The position numbers and the translations under genes were made by a program. Positions 23,500 to 33,788 of a DNA stretch of 64,000 bases are shown here, in pieces. Location: NCBI RefSeq assembly GCF_016808335.1, contig NC_053142.1:47229795-47293794 (forward strand). Direction: 5' to 3'. Source of the DNA: Panicum virgatum (lineage: Eukaryota; Streptophyta; Magnoliopsida; Poales; Poaceae). Each line of letters begins with the position of its first letter. Position 1 is the first letter of the stretch. The notes beneath the pieces were generated by a model that was not told where the DNA came from, ran no database searches, and saw only the letters and a list, made by a program, of their open reading frames with translations.

Positions 23500-24714
23500 T
23501 GTTGTCGGTCGAAACCCACCGGCGAGCAGCGACAGGCAACACGAAGAGCCGGGAGGTCGCCGGGGCGCTGGCAGGCACTGCTCCCTCGTTGACGGCCCGC
23601 AATTCCATCACGCGCCCGGAGATTCTATGAAAAGCCGGGCGTGCCACCTGACCTATACCCGGTCAGGAAGGTGCGAACGTGCTCCGAACAGTTTCCTGCA
23701 TACAAAGACACGTGTAAACATAAGTCCGAGCCATGGTCAGCTCCCCGGCACGACTCTTGCATCGGCTTTAAAGAGCCGATCGAGTCCCGGTGTCAGATGG
23801 GATCTATTTGCATCAGGATGTTAATGAATAAAGCAAATAACTGTAAAGCTGCTTCAATTAAATCTAATCAATCTAATCCACGATGGTAACAGCTTCACTG
23901 CTAGATCGGAACATCCTACACGTGACTGGGCCTAATGAACGTAACAGACAACTAAACCATAACCCAAAACAGTGGCCTAAGAACTAGCAAGAGCCGATTC
24001 CCGGAACAATCCCTATCAAGGCTAAGATAAAGCATCTACTACACCACCGGATCATCCAATCCGTTTGTAAGGCCTAACCTAGCAGATATTACGCCAACTC
24101 TTAGAGATAAGAGCAAACCATAATAGATTAGATCTACTAGACATAAAAGAAGCAGGGTGTTGCCTCTGTGCAACTAATTCTATGCGACAAGAACTAGCAT
24201 AAGATTGAAACGTGATTGCACAGAGACAACATGATATTCGTAGATGATAAGCAACGAAGCACAACAGATCTACTAAAAGCCATGCTACGAACATCAGGAT
24301 AACTAGCATTACTCGCCATCAAAAATAATTCAGTACGAGTAATACAAATGTAAAAGCAAGAACAACGCTGCCCTGATCGCAAGAAGCAATCAGGGCAGCA
24401 TGGCGCTTACTTGGATGAAATCCTAGAATTAGGGGTGGCGATGCGCCGAGAGTTGTTGTTTGCGAGACGTGATGATGCTCTCCTTCATGAATAACAAAGG
24501 GTACATATTTATAGTCCGGAGACTTGGGAAAGAATCTAAACTAATATTGTCCCGATTGGACTCTATCTCTAATCTTAAACTAAATCTAAGGATACATGGC
24601 CCATGTAGCCCAGATGCTCACGCAGGAGCCGATTTACAAGCCTTCTTAATCTTCTGCTTTAAGCTTATCTTGCTTTCGGCCCATAAATTAATCTGTTAAT
24701 TTATGGCGATAACA
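23500..24714 (-). repeat. 5' LTR of the truncated Gypsy-like element
   Basis: 1.2-kb terminal repeat candidate with TG...CA ends on the minus strand. It holds a promoter-like ACTATAAATATGTACCC TATA region (plus positions about 24,499-24,516). The end at 23,500 is directly followed by the primer-binding-site-like motif, which supports the boundary. The partner LTR is missing. Confidence 0.7.
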
Positions 24715-25500
24715 GGTAGGCCTACCCATCGCTCGGCAGGGGGGGCAGGCCCTCCCGCAGGTTAAACCTTGCCTGTCAGTGCAGCAGTGCGGCATTAGAT
24801 GTGGTTTTAAATATTTTGGATAGAAATAAAAAACGTTAGTAAAGTAGATGAATATGAAAAGTATAACTTAGCAATTCATACACATACGCAACTGAGAACG
24901 AAATAGGTGATGCATGAGAACGAAATAAGTATAACATGACGACATGTTTATAACAAAAATACAGAAACAACTAGAAGCACCTCCTAACCACCCCGGCCAT
25001 GTCGACCTCTTTTACGCTGTGCGAGGACGTGGTCTGTAGGATATGTGTGTCGGTCTGGAGGCCCTACGTCTCTACCTGGACGTCCGGTGGCCACATGTGT
25101 CTGGAAGGTAGGATCAGCCTGCTGGTTAGGTGTAGAAAATAACCGACTCCAATCTTCGAAGTTCGCCTCCAAAGTATCTTGTGTGGCCCCTATGCAGTAG
25201 CAAGTTTGCCTCCAAGTTCGAAGTTCAACCTTTTATGTAGAGGGGGGGCCTGCCGCCCCCTTGCCGGGCGGCGGGTAGGCCTACCGCCCCGCCACCGGGG
25301 GCAGGCTCCCCCTAGGGGCCAAAATGCGAATAAAAATAAATTATATTTACATTCAGGTCTCTACCGCCCGGCAGCAGGGCGGCAAGGGGCCGGCCGCCCC
25401 CGCAGCCGGACGGTAAGGGTACAAAATTGTAAATTATGAAACCGAAAATATATTTCTGTAAAAAACGATTTTGAAAAATATATAAAAAAACGCTCCGTCC
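24715..25500. other. Unassigned GC-rich element with inverted GC blocks
   Basis: Contains several related blocks rich in CGCCCGGCAG/GGCGGGTAGGCCTACCGC around 24,715-24,770, 25,240-25,330 and 25,365-25,420. A minus-strand 62-residue frame (24,984-25,172) reads GRDVGPPDRHTYPTDHV and then a basic RKRGRHGRGG tail. This resembles C-terminal tails of plant-mobile-domain or MULE-type transposon proteins, but I cannot prove it. It is probably an old DNA transposon that the Gypsy element landed beside. Confidence 0.35.
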
Positions 25501-26085
25501 GAGTGCTGCTTCTTCCTCTTGCGCTGCGACACGACGAGACTCGAGAGCAAGCAGGTTCACCTCATCTCGAGTTCACCTCGCCGGGCGCCGGGCAGCCCGG
25601 TCCTCGTCGTGCCCTCCTCCCCGTTCCCTCGCCATCGCCAAAAGGAAATCCCTCTCGGCCTCGCTGCCGCGCAGACCGTCCCCAAGCCTCCTCCCCACCT
25701 CCAACCCTCTACCAGCTCAGCTGGGAGCGCAGACCCGTCCAGACTGGATTTGATTTCTTTGGTTGCTTGCTGGTAAGAATTCGTAGCTTTATTGCTTGCG
25801 TGGGTTGTGCCGAGAGTTAGCTTGGTTCGGTCCGTCTCCATTTCCTTTGCTTCGTCCTCGAGCAATGGTGTCGGAAGCCTATCGATTCAATGCCTGAATC
25901 CAATCCCCCCATGCCATGGCATGTTACAAACGATAATTCCGCCTTTGCACCGTTTGGCTAACAATTCTATTTCTCCTTAACAGGTAGCTAAACCTGCGCC
26001 TATGCATTGAACGCAAGGGGGATTCGTTCTTCAGCGAAGAATCTTGGATGCGTGCTTGAGCTGTTGCCATGGAGATAATTAACAG
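25501..26085 (+). promoter_or_regulatory. Probable promoter and 5'UTR exons of the APO1-like gene
   Basis: A GC-rich leader ends at a donor GCTG|GTAAGAATT near 25,771. A second exon-like piece runs from TTAACAG|GTAGC (about 25,984) to AACA|GTAAGCCC (about 26,085). These match 5'UTR exons of a plus-strand transcript. Linkage to the APO1-like coding exons 2.4 kb downstream is inferred from order and strand only. Confidence 0.35.
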
Positions 26086-26231
26086 TAAGCCCAATTACCT
26101 TCTCAGCGTTTTAGTTATGGCATTTGAAATCCTTTATTGGCAGCTTCTTACGTTTACTTTTGGATCATTGGTTCAGGTGTTTCCTTTATCTCGATTGGCG
26201 TCGGCACTCGGCAGAACCAGAATAAACAAGG

Positions 26232-26583
26232 CAGTGAAGGTACTGTCTTCATGCTCTGGCCTTTTGCAGTTCGTTCATTCAGTACTTCAGTTGTGATTAT
26301 GTTGCCTGAAGGAAACTGCATGTATAGTTTAGGCCATTCAGCACAAAGTGTGCCATCTAGTCTTTCTAGGTGATAGAAAAAGGGATGCTAATTTATTTTC
26401 ATATAATTATGCTGATCGAAGAAAACAAAACTGAAACTGCATACGAGTACATAGGTTAGGCCATTCAGCACAAAGTTGCCATCCAGTCTTTGTAGGTGAT
26501 CAAAAGGGAAGTTGATTTATTTGTTTGTAGAGTCAGAAATACTTTGTCAGTAGTACCTGCCATATACAGTTTGGCATCAGTTG
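26232..26583 (+). repeat. Direct repeat, left copy (about 352 bp)
   Basis: Starts CAGTGAAGGTACTGTCTTCA and ends TTTGGCATCAGTTG. It is about 85-90% identical by eye to 27,760-28,126. Inside it the motif GGCCATTCAGCACAAAGT occurs twice, so each copy also holds an older internal duplication of about 130 bp. Confidence 0.92.
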
Positions 26584-26698
26584 AATGCGTGCTAATCTTA
26601 CTTGTTTATTTAACCGGCCGTTTAGTTACAAAAGGCGTACGTGCGGCCATCAGTGATGAGAGGAGAGCAGACTGCAGAGAGAGTGGCCGGCATCGTGG

Positions 26699-27400
26699 TC
26701 ACAGCGAGAGCGCGACGAGGATGGCCTGGCGGCAGCGGGCGCGCGCCGTCTCGACGCGCTCCCTGACGGTCTCCTCCTTGACGGCGGCCCTGACCATCTC
26801 GACGTCCATCTCCACGAGGCGGAGGACGCGGAAGAGCTCCGTGACGACGCGCTCCTCGACGCCGCCCTCGGCCACCAGGATCTCCGCCTCCTCCCGGGCG
26901 CGCTCCGTCACCACGCCCGCCACGGTGCCCAGCAGCTGCCCGGACCCGTACCGGCCGCGCGCCATCAGGCCCTCCAGCTTCTCCAGGAAGTCGGCGACGG
27001 CCCACCCGCGGGGCTTCTCCAGGGGCAGCTCCTTGGTGCGCTTCCACCCGATCTCGTAGTTGGGCGGCTCCTCCTGCGTCAGCGCCGTCCGCCGCCGCCG
27101 GTCCGGGGAGATGGCGGACGGCACCCGCCGGGCCACCGCGAAGGAGGTGGTCGCCGCCGCCGCCGCCGGGGTCTCCTCGTCGGGGATGCTGTTGGGGTTG
27201 GCGTTCGCCTCGTCCGGAGTGGCCGCGCCGTTGATGGCCTCCTCTTGGCTGGGTTTCGGCGTGGAGGTTGTTGCCGGTTTGGGCGCGGCGGTGCAGCGAA
27301 CGGTGGTGGTGCTGATGGCGGGAGCAGCGGGGAGGTGAGGCCTGCGGGCGGAGAGGAAGGGTTTGGGGGGCAGTAGGGGCCGGAGGAAGGAGGTCGCCAT
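26699..27400 (-). CDS. Plastid-targeted conserved plant protein, unknown function
   Basis: An intronless minus-strand gene for about 233 residues. I recognise no named family. The N-terminus (MATSFLRPLLPPKPFLSARR, then Ser/Thr/Ala/Pro-rich up to about residue 40 with VRC) is a typical chloroplast transit peptide. The mature C-terminal half is well ordered. It reads NYEIGWKRTKELPLEKPRGW, then a helical stretch with ARGRYGSGQLLGTVAGVVTE and ending ARCRQAILVALSL, and looks like a small alpha-helical stromal or thylakoid-associated protein. The start at 27,400 is chosen because it begins the transit peptide. Further in-frame sequence upstream is low-complexity. The gene sits antisense within the presumed 5' intron of the APO1-like gene, between two direct repeats. 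Lack of introns would also suit a retrocopy, but the frame is intact. Confidence 0.8.
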   Translation of the reverse strand: MATSFLRPLLPPKPFLSARRPHLPAAPAISTTTVRCTAAPKPATTSTPKPSQEEAINGAATPDEANANPNSIPDEETPAAAAATTSFAVARRVPSAISPDRRRRTALTQEEPPNYEIGWKRTKELPLEKPRGWAVADFLEKLEGLMARGRYGSGQLLGTVAGVVTERAREEAEILVAEGGVEERVVTELFRVLRLVEMDVEMVRAAVKEETVRERVETARARCRQAILVALSL

Positions 27401-27759
27401 GGCGAACTGAAGTGGATGGATGGCTGTGGGATTTTTTAGGGAGGCGACAGATAAAGATAGGCTTGGAGATAAGAAGCTTGTTTTATCGTGCGGCGTCAGA
27501 TGCCTCTCACCGCCTCCTGTCTTTGGCCGAAAAGCACAAGTCCGCCTCCCGTTCGTATTCCACCATCGTCTTCCACCTTTACTCCACCGCTTCTCGCCGC
27601 CTCCTCGATCGACCTCAGCTCGCCCTTCTGCAATTCCTTCCACCATGGCATCATTCTTCTTCGTCCTACCGGATCTAAGATCTTCTTTCCTTCCGCGCCA
27701 CCTCTCCCGTGAGTGCCGGCAGTGGCTCATTTCCTACCCCCCTCTCCATTGCATGAAGA

Positions 27760-28126
27760 CAGTGAAGGTACTGTCTTCATGCTCTGGCCTTTTGCAGGCA
27801 GTTCATTCAGTACTTCAGTTGTGATTATGTTGCCTGAAGAAAACAAAATTGAAATTACATGTATGGTTTAGGCCATTCAGCACAAAGTGTGCCATCTATT
27901 CTTTCTAGGTGATAGAAAAAGGGAAGTTAATTTATTTTCATATAATTATGTTCATTGAAGAAAAGAAAACTGAAAGTGCATATATAGGTTAGGCCATTCA
28001 GCACAAAGTTGCCATCCAGTTCCAGTTTTCTAGGTGATCAAAAGGGAAGTTGATTTATTTGTTTGTAGAGTCCATTGCAGAGAAATACTTTGTCAGTACC
28101 TGCCATATACAGTTTGGCATCAGTTG
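27760..28126 (+). repeat. Direct repeat, right copy (about 367 bp)
   Basis: Partner of 26,232-26,583, same orientation, with small indels (for example extra bases around 28,020 and 28,071). The two copies enclose the 1.18-kb segment carrying the antisense plastid-protein gene. Confidence 0.92.
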
Positions 28127-28493
28127 TCTGCCCCTGATCTTCATTACTGTTAATTATGGAGTCTGCTGAAGGATCGGTTGTTTTCTTCTTGAACGCTCTA
28201 TCCAAACGGGGTAGGAACATTTTCCATTGTTGTTGTCGTCTTACATGTTCGCACTTGTTGCAGTGTCATTTTGACGACACTAGTGATTTTGCTTTACTAG
28301 TCACCCATTCAGATTGCACTATACTACACATAGCAGATAGTATGCACAAACATTTTATCATTCATCTGCTGTCCTTGGGGTTTCGAAATTCGAACTGTCT
28401 CAACATATAGAGAAAATACCTTCAGTACAACTGACCAGTTGGAAAACCCCAATACAATTTCAGACTAGCAGCTCGAACACATTAGTATGACCT

Positions 28494-29968
28494 ATGGAGA
28501 TGGTTGGTACTGAATGCTACATGATCAGAAAATTCTTAGCATCTGTTCATTTTCGTGCCGAAACCGGTTTGTGGAGAAGTACTGTAGTATGCAAAAAGAA
28601 GGCCAATTTACACTTGTCTGTTTTGTTTACAAGTTCAGGTAGGATCTCAACCACAACGAGTTGGCTGGAAGCTGACAAGGACATGCTGTGAGTACTCTCC
28701 CAATACTTATAGGAGGCAAGCAAAGTATGAGCAACAACCACAGAATGTTGATCTTCCAGAATTACAACCAAAAAACAAAAAGAAACCCTTTCCTGTTCCA
28801 ATTAAAAAGATGTTGCAAGATTCTCGGCGAGATAAGAGGCTTGCACAAATGCGGATAGAGAAGCCTCTTGAAGCCCCAAAGAATGGTTTACTTGTGCCGG
28901 AGCTTGTTCCTGTTGCATATGACGTCCTTGATAACTGGAAAGTGCTCATCAGAGGACTCTCTCAACTTCTGAATGTTGTTACAGTTTATGGTTGCAGGTA
29001 ACCAAAACAAATACTTATGTGTGTGAGCAGTTTTATCTGTAGATGCTCTTACGTAGGCATACATGAAATCAGCATTATCCAAAATGATTTGTCAAGAATC
29101 CTGAACTTTTTTTGTTGGTTGGTGATTTTGCAGAAAGTGCCCTCAAGTCCATGTTGGTCTGGTTGGCCACCAGATCCAAGACTGCTATGGCTCAGGAAGC
29201 CAGCGTCGGAACAGTCATCACTCTTGGGCTAGAGGTTCCATCAATGATGTTCTCATCCCGATTGAGTCTTACCATCTTTTTGATCCATTTGGACGGAGAG
29301 TCAAGCATGAGACCAGGTTTGATTATGACAGGATTCCGGCAATAGTTGAACTATGTATTCAGGCTGGCATTGACTTACCGCAATATCCCTCAAGGCGACG
29401 GACTTCTCCTGTCAGAATGATAGGCAAGAAGGTGATTAGCCGTGGCGAGTTTGTTGATGAGCCCAAGCCACACCGGTCAGAAGACTGCGTGTCTCTGCTT
29501 GCTGAGCTTGACACATTCAGCAACCAACAGGGCCAGTCACCTTCACCATCCAATGGGAAAGAGCTTGCAGAGAGGACACTGAAAGCATACCTCAATGTCA
29601 GGCGAGGCGTCGAACAGCTGATGAGCAAGTACACTGTGAAAGCATGTGGTTACTGCTCTGAGGTCCATGTTGGTCCATGGGGCCACAATGTCAAGCTCTG
29701 CGGGGCTTTCAAGCACCAGTGGCGGGATGGCAAGCACGGGTGGCAGGACGCAGTGATCGACGAGGTCATCCCGCCTAACTACGTGTGGCATGTCCCTGAC
29801 CCCAGTGGCCCTCCTCTCAGATCCTCTCTCAGGAGTTTCTATGGCAAAGCTCCCGCTGTTGTAGAGCTGTGTGTGCAGGCCGGAGCTGCAATACCAGACG
29901 ATTATAGGCCAATGATGAGGACTGACATTGTCATTCCAGACTCTGACGAAGCTCGGTGGGCTGCATGA
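28494..29968 (+). CDS. APO1-like protein (APO domains), organellar RNA splicing factor
   Basis: Two firmly supported exons are 28639-28997 and 29134-29968. Spliced, they carry two APO repeats. The first contains YGCRKCPQVHVGLVGHQIQD and IPIESYHLFDPFGRRVKHET, the second ACGYCSEVHVGPWGHNVKLC and DEVIPPNYVWHV. Each has the Cys/His set expected to bind zinc. APO1 in Arabidopsis binds RNA and promotes splicing of chloroplast group II introns needed for photosystem I. The order NVDLPELQPKNKKKPFPVPI ahead of the repeats matches APO1 rather than the mitochondrial paralogues. The start is uncertain. An ATG at 28,494 opens a transit-peptide-like frame that joins the first exon only if a short intron 28584-28638 (55 nt) is removed, giving about 427 residues against about 436 for APO1. 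Otherwise the start lies further upstream. Confidence 0.82.
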
Positions 29969-30888
29969 GAAGAACGTTCTACTTCTACCAGCAACAGAGT
30001 ACATTTGAACCAAAGATGCCGTTTTCCAGGCATGTTCTGGTAGTTGGGGCTGTTGATACTGTAACCGTAAAGTTCAAGGAGCAGAAAATGCAGTCTGTAT
30101 AACATAAGTTGGCGAGTATCATAGCTAAATCATGGTCGATCAGAATTTTAAATTGATCCGAGGACCTGGTTTAAGTATTCGTTGAAAGGTGATCCCTGAA
30201 TATCCTGTATCCCTTACCATTGCCTTTTCAGCGATTCTATTCTATTCATTTCTCTAATGAGCCATTGGACTGCTACTTTTGTAGGTTTAGCGCATGAACC
30301 GAAGACACACGGGAACAACCCTGATTGCCTGAAAGTGAAAAAGGGTGGCCTCTGCAACATGTATGATGTCCATACCACCTTGTTTAATGGCCACAGCTAG
30401 CTTTATTCCTGTCTATGCTAGACTGTGAGGCACTTAGAATGCCTCAGGCGTTATCATACAGATGGCCTCCCGTTTCTCTGCTGGTAGCAGGGTACCATGC
30501 TTAATTGTGAGCAAGTGCTTTGGATTAAACTAATCGCCAGCGGTTTGTTTGGGTATTTGTGCGCCTGGTTGTAATTAATCATGGCCTAAAAGGCTGTGAG
30601 CTTGTGCCCGTCCCCAGATCGACACTTTGGGCGTATGGCTACATGTACAGTCCTACCAGATCGTCGGCATATTGTGTTCTCCTTTTTGCTGTATACTACT
30701 ACTTTGTAACATGCATGTAGATTGTAGAGGATACTTATTCAGTGCAGTTCACTAATTGTGCTTACGAAATGTTTTGAGCTGTTTAAAAAAAAAAGATGCA
30801 TCCCTGCGTAACCAGTTCTGTGATAACCAGCAGATATCCTAGAGGCTAGAGCACTTGCAGTGCACTTATGTGATCAAGCTTGTCAGCT
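29969..30888. other. APO1-like 3'UTR and intergenic DNA
   Basis: The first few hundred bases are likely 3'UTR. A short exon-like patch near 30,285-30,400 (after TTTTGTAG) was seen but not recognised. No other features found. Confidence 0.4.
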
Positions 30889-32016
30889 GGCCCTCCTTTT
30901 CCTCCGTCGATCCGCCAGCCCCCTCCCCTCCGGCGGCCCGCGGGGCGTCGGAGCGGCGAGGGGAGTCCGGCCCCTCGGCGGGAGGACCTTGTATAGCCGT
31001 AGATGTACATCTTCGTGCTAGTGTGTCCCGGCGATGGCTCCTTGGTCGCCGTCTAGGGTTAGGTCTCCTGTTGGTCATCTTCGGCGGCGGCGGCGGCGGC
31101 GGCGGCGAGGTCGGCGCTCCTTCCGACGATGGGCACTGGGCTTTGGTTCCCCTTGCTGAGGTCGACTTCGGCTTCTTGGTGAGGTGGATTTTGCTCCTCC
31201 TCTTGCTCTCCGCTGACGGTGGCGACGACGCCGTCCCCGGAGTGCTTGATGTGAGGGTTAGCTCGCCGCTGACCTTAGAGGTGGAGCTTTTGGGTTTTCT
31301 TCCTTCGCTTCTGGTGGTCTGGCCGGATTTGTGGGTGCCGTGCTCTGGGTCATCGATGGCAACGGGTGTGTGGGTGGCCGGACTTCGTAGCTTGACGGCC
31401 GATGTTCTCGTATCGCGGATTTCTTGCGGCTTTCCAATGTGTGGAGTCGGCTTCTTGGTCCGAAAGGAGGTGGATGCTGGAGGATTGATGATCTGGCGCA
31501 CGTTGTCAAGGTTCGGTGAGAAGTACTGGAAGATGGGAAGAGATGTGTTCTCCTTTGTTCTGGCAGAGGATGGACCGGATTCCTCTTACTTGGGGCTCTT
31601 TTCCGGGTTGATGACGATGTCACCAGCTGCGGATTTACTTCGGAGCACTGATTTTTTCAGTGGTGCCGATTACTCTCTCTTCCAAGATCTTGATGGCGAC
31701 GGCCAATGCACGCCAGAGGAGAGATGGATTGCGGCTGCAAGCTGGAGGTCCCTGTCGATTTCTTGGTTGAGTTCTTGTCTCAGGCGACGTGCTTCTTCTC
31801 CATCTCCGGTGGATCCAGTGGGAGTGCGCTGCCTGGGAGATGCAGAGCAAAGGACCTTTGTTTCAAATTTGATTTTCTTTAGGGTCTTGTTTGCTTGTTT
31901 TCTTTTCTGGAGGATTAGTGCTTAGGACTTGTTTGTAATTTATAATTCCTCCAGGGAGATGGTTGTAAGGGCCACGGTCTTCTAATATACGGGATCCAGT
32001 CCCTTCGCAAAAAAAA
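30889..32016 (+). mobile_element. Polyadenylated non-LTR retroposon with 13-bp TSD
   Basis: Flanked by a 13-bp duplication AAGCTTGTCAGCT (30876-30888 and 32017-32029) and ending in CTTCGCAAAAAAAAA, the marks of target-primed reverse transcription. The 1.1-kb body is GC-rich at the left (a GGC repeat near 31,083-31,105) and has a LINE-like 3' end (GGTCTTCTAATATACGGGAT). A long plus-strand open frame covers it but matches no reverse transcriptase or other family, so it is probably a non-autonomous LINE derivative or a retroposed transcript. Confidence 0.85.
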
Positions 32017-32029
32017 AAGCTTGTCAGCT

Positions 32030-32640
32030 AGCCTTGAACTAATCTTTCAAGCTTTGTGCAACTTTCATTCTAGAGTAATTTCAAAAAAAAACTTCATTAT
32101 CAATCTATGATTGAAATTGTATAAAATGGATGGTAGCTTTTGACTTGTATATGATTTGGATGATGAGAAATAGAGCCATGTAGACCAATTGTACGGTGAG
32201 AGATACGGCACTATCCTGAGTAACAAATTCTATGATGAACTGCAGATATCCTTGACCCTTTTCAATTACGACTACTGTAAACAAATATGTCAGCTAGGAC
32301 TGAAGCTTGACTGCTTTAGAAATATGTGCATCTTACAACAGTTTTGAAGAGCATATAGGGATTCAGAGAAGAACATTCGCGGCACATCATCATTAGAGCT
32401 CGTATCATTATTATTTTGCTGGCCAAAGAATCTGTCGTCACATAACAGCCGATGAATCTATGATGCTGGCGCAAACATAGAAAAAAAAGGAGTGGGCCTC
32501 TGCACTGCAAGTACACGAGTTTGAGTTGTCCCGGTATATACCTCGTCTCCCTTGCCCTAGGGCGATTAGAATACCGCGAGTAAATACAGCTCGGAATCAA
32601 GCAACGGACCGTGGGCGTTTGGGAATCTAATGGTCCAGTT
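32030..32640. other. Intergenic, nothing recognised
   Basis: Apart from the target-site copy at its left edge, no gene or repeat boundary was identified. Confidence 0.4.
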
Positions 32641-32663
32641 GCGAAAGCTGCCGATGTGGCTGT

Positions 32664-32672
32664 GTATAAATA
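32664..32672 (+). promoter_or_regulatory. TATA box of the HIPP gene
   Basis: GTGTATAAATACGCGG lies about 115 bp upstream of the HIPP start codon, a textbook plant TATA box with room for a leader of about 85 bases. Confidence 0.75.
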
Positions 32673-32784
32673 CGCGGCAGCAACGGCAGTGCTAGGCATC
32701 AGCACTCGGGAGCTGTCAGCGCTGATCGGCTCCCAATCAGAGCCAGCCTCTCCGGCGAGCTCCTGCGCCGTAGTCATCATCGCC

Positions 32785-33788
32785 ATGGCTAGGGAAGAAG
32801 AGCTCAAGGTACCGGAGCTTGCTCAACGCACGCGTCCATTGATCCACTGCTTGTGTAGTTGCGTTGTGTTGCATTGGCTGACATGGCTCGGTGGAATCGT
32901 CGTGCAGAGGATTGATCTGAAGGTGAACGTGAGCTGCTGCGATGGGTGCAGGAGGAAGGTGATGAAGGCCATGAGCTTGAAAGGTCAAGATCGTTAGCTC
33001 TGTGTGTCATGTCTCTGGTGCATTTGGGTTCTGCTCTGTTTCCAAGAGACATGGTGCTGACGTGTGTGTCCACGCGTGCAGGCGTGCTGAGGACGGAGAT
33101 CCAGCCGTCGCACGACAGGGTGACGATCGTCGGCGATGTGGACGCCAAGGTCCTCGTCAAGAAGCTGTCCAAGGTCGGCAAGATCGCCGAGGTGCTGCCG
33201 CCGCCGCCACCGCCCTCCGAAAACGGCAAGAGGCGCGAGGAGGGCGGCGCAAAGGACGACGGCGACAGGCTGGCGCCGGCGGAGGAGAAGAAGAGCAGCA
33301 AGATTAAGGATGACGGCAAGGGCACGGGGGGCGACAAGGCCGCGGCGTGCAAGGAGGAGGAATGCAAGAAGTGCACGCAGAAAGCCGCGCGCGCCTGCGA
33401 CGCCGATGGCGGCAGCGGCGACCACGCGGCCGGCGGGAAGGCGGCGGCGGCGTCCAAGGACGCCGACGCGAACGCCAAGGGCGGCGAGGGAGGAGGACGC
33501 GACGCCCACGGCTTCGGCGGCAAAGGGTCGGCGCTGGCGCGGCAGGTGCAGGTGCAGCAGCACTACCACCGCGCGGAGCCGGCGATGGTGGTGCCGGTGC
33601 ACGTGCCGGCGTACTACCCGCCGGCCCCTGCGCCGTACTACGGCGGCTACTACTCGATGCCGCCGCCGCCGCCGCCCATGGTCATGCCGGTGCCGATGGG
33701 TGTTCCACGGCAGCTCCGGCCGCAGCCCTCCCGCTTCGACGAGGATTTCTTCAACGACGACAACACGGTCGACTGCCGCGTCATGTGA
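32785..33788 (+). CDS. Heavy-metal-associated isoprenylated plant protein (HIPP)
   Basis: Three exons (32785-32808, 32908-32983, 33082-33788) splice in frame to about 268 residues. After MAREEELK the second and third exons encode one HMA fold: RIDLKVNVSCCDGCRRKVMK with the metal-binding CDGC (CxxC), then the second half VTIVGDVDAKVLVKKLSKVG. A long Lys/Glu/Asp-rich linker, a Gly/Ala region and a Tyr/Pro-rich stretch follow. The protein ends CRVM, a CaaX box whose Met favours farnesylation. HIPPs bind metals such as Cd, Cu or Zn, or act as membrane-tethered chaperone-like partners in stress and immunity. The intron inside the HMA domain is typical of the family. Long open frames in the other frames and on the opposite strand reflect GC-rich codon use. 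Confidence 0.93.

Larger units (their letters stand above)
22059..24714 (-). mobile_element. Truncated Ty3/Gypsy-like retrotransposon (5' LTR plus gag)
   Basis: Read on the minus strand: a 5' LTR (24714 down to 23500, TGTTATCGCC ... CCGACAACA), then a leader with the primer-binding-site-like TCTGGCACGCCCGGTGGGAC, then gag coding sequence that stops abruptly near 22,064. Protease, reverse transcriptase, integrase and the 3' LTR are missing. The truncation point coincides with the Helitron-like end at 22,058, so a later insertion or deletion probably removed the rest. Confidence 0.8.

Noticed and set aside
28688..28712. 25-nt GTGAGT...TATAG segment as an intron
   Set aside because: Far below the minimum plant intron length, although removal would keep a frame open.
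30855..31925. 356-residue plus-strand open frame
   Set aside because: It begins in the host flank, lies inside the polyadenylated retroposon, is low-complexity and matches no family I know. Kept only as part of the element.
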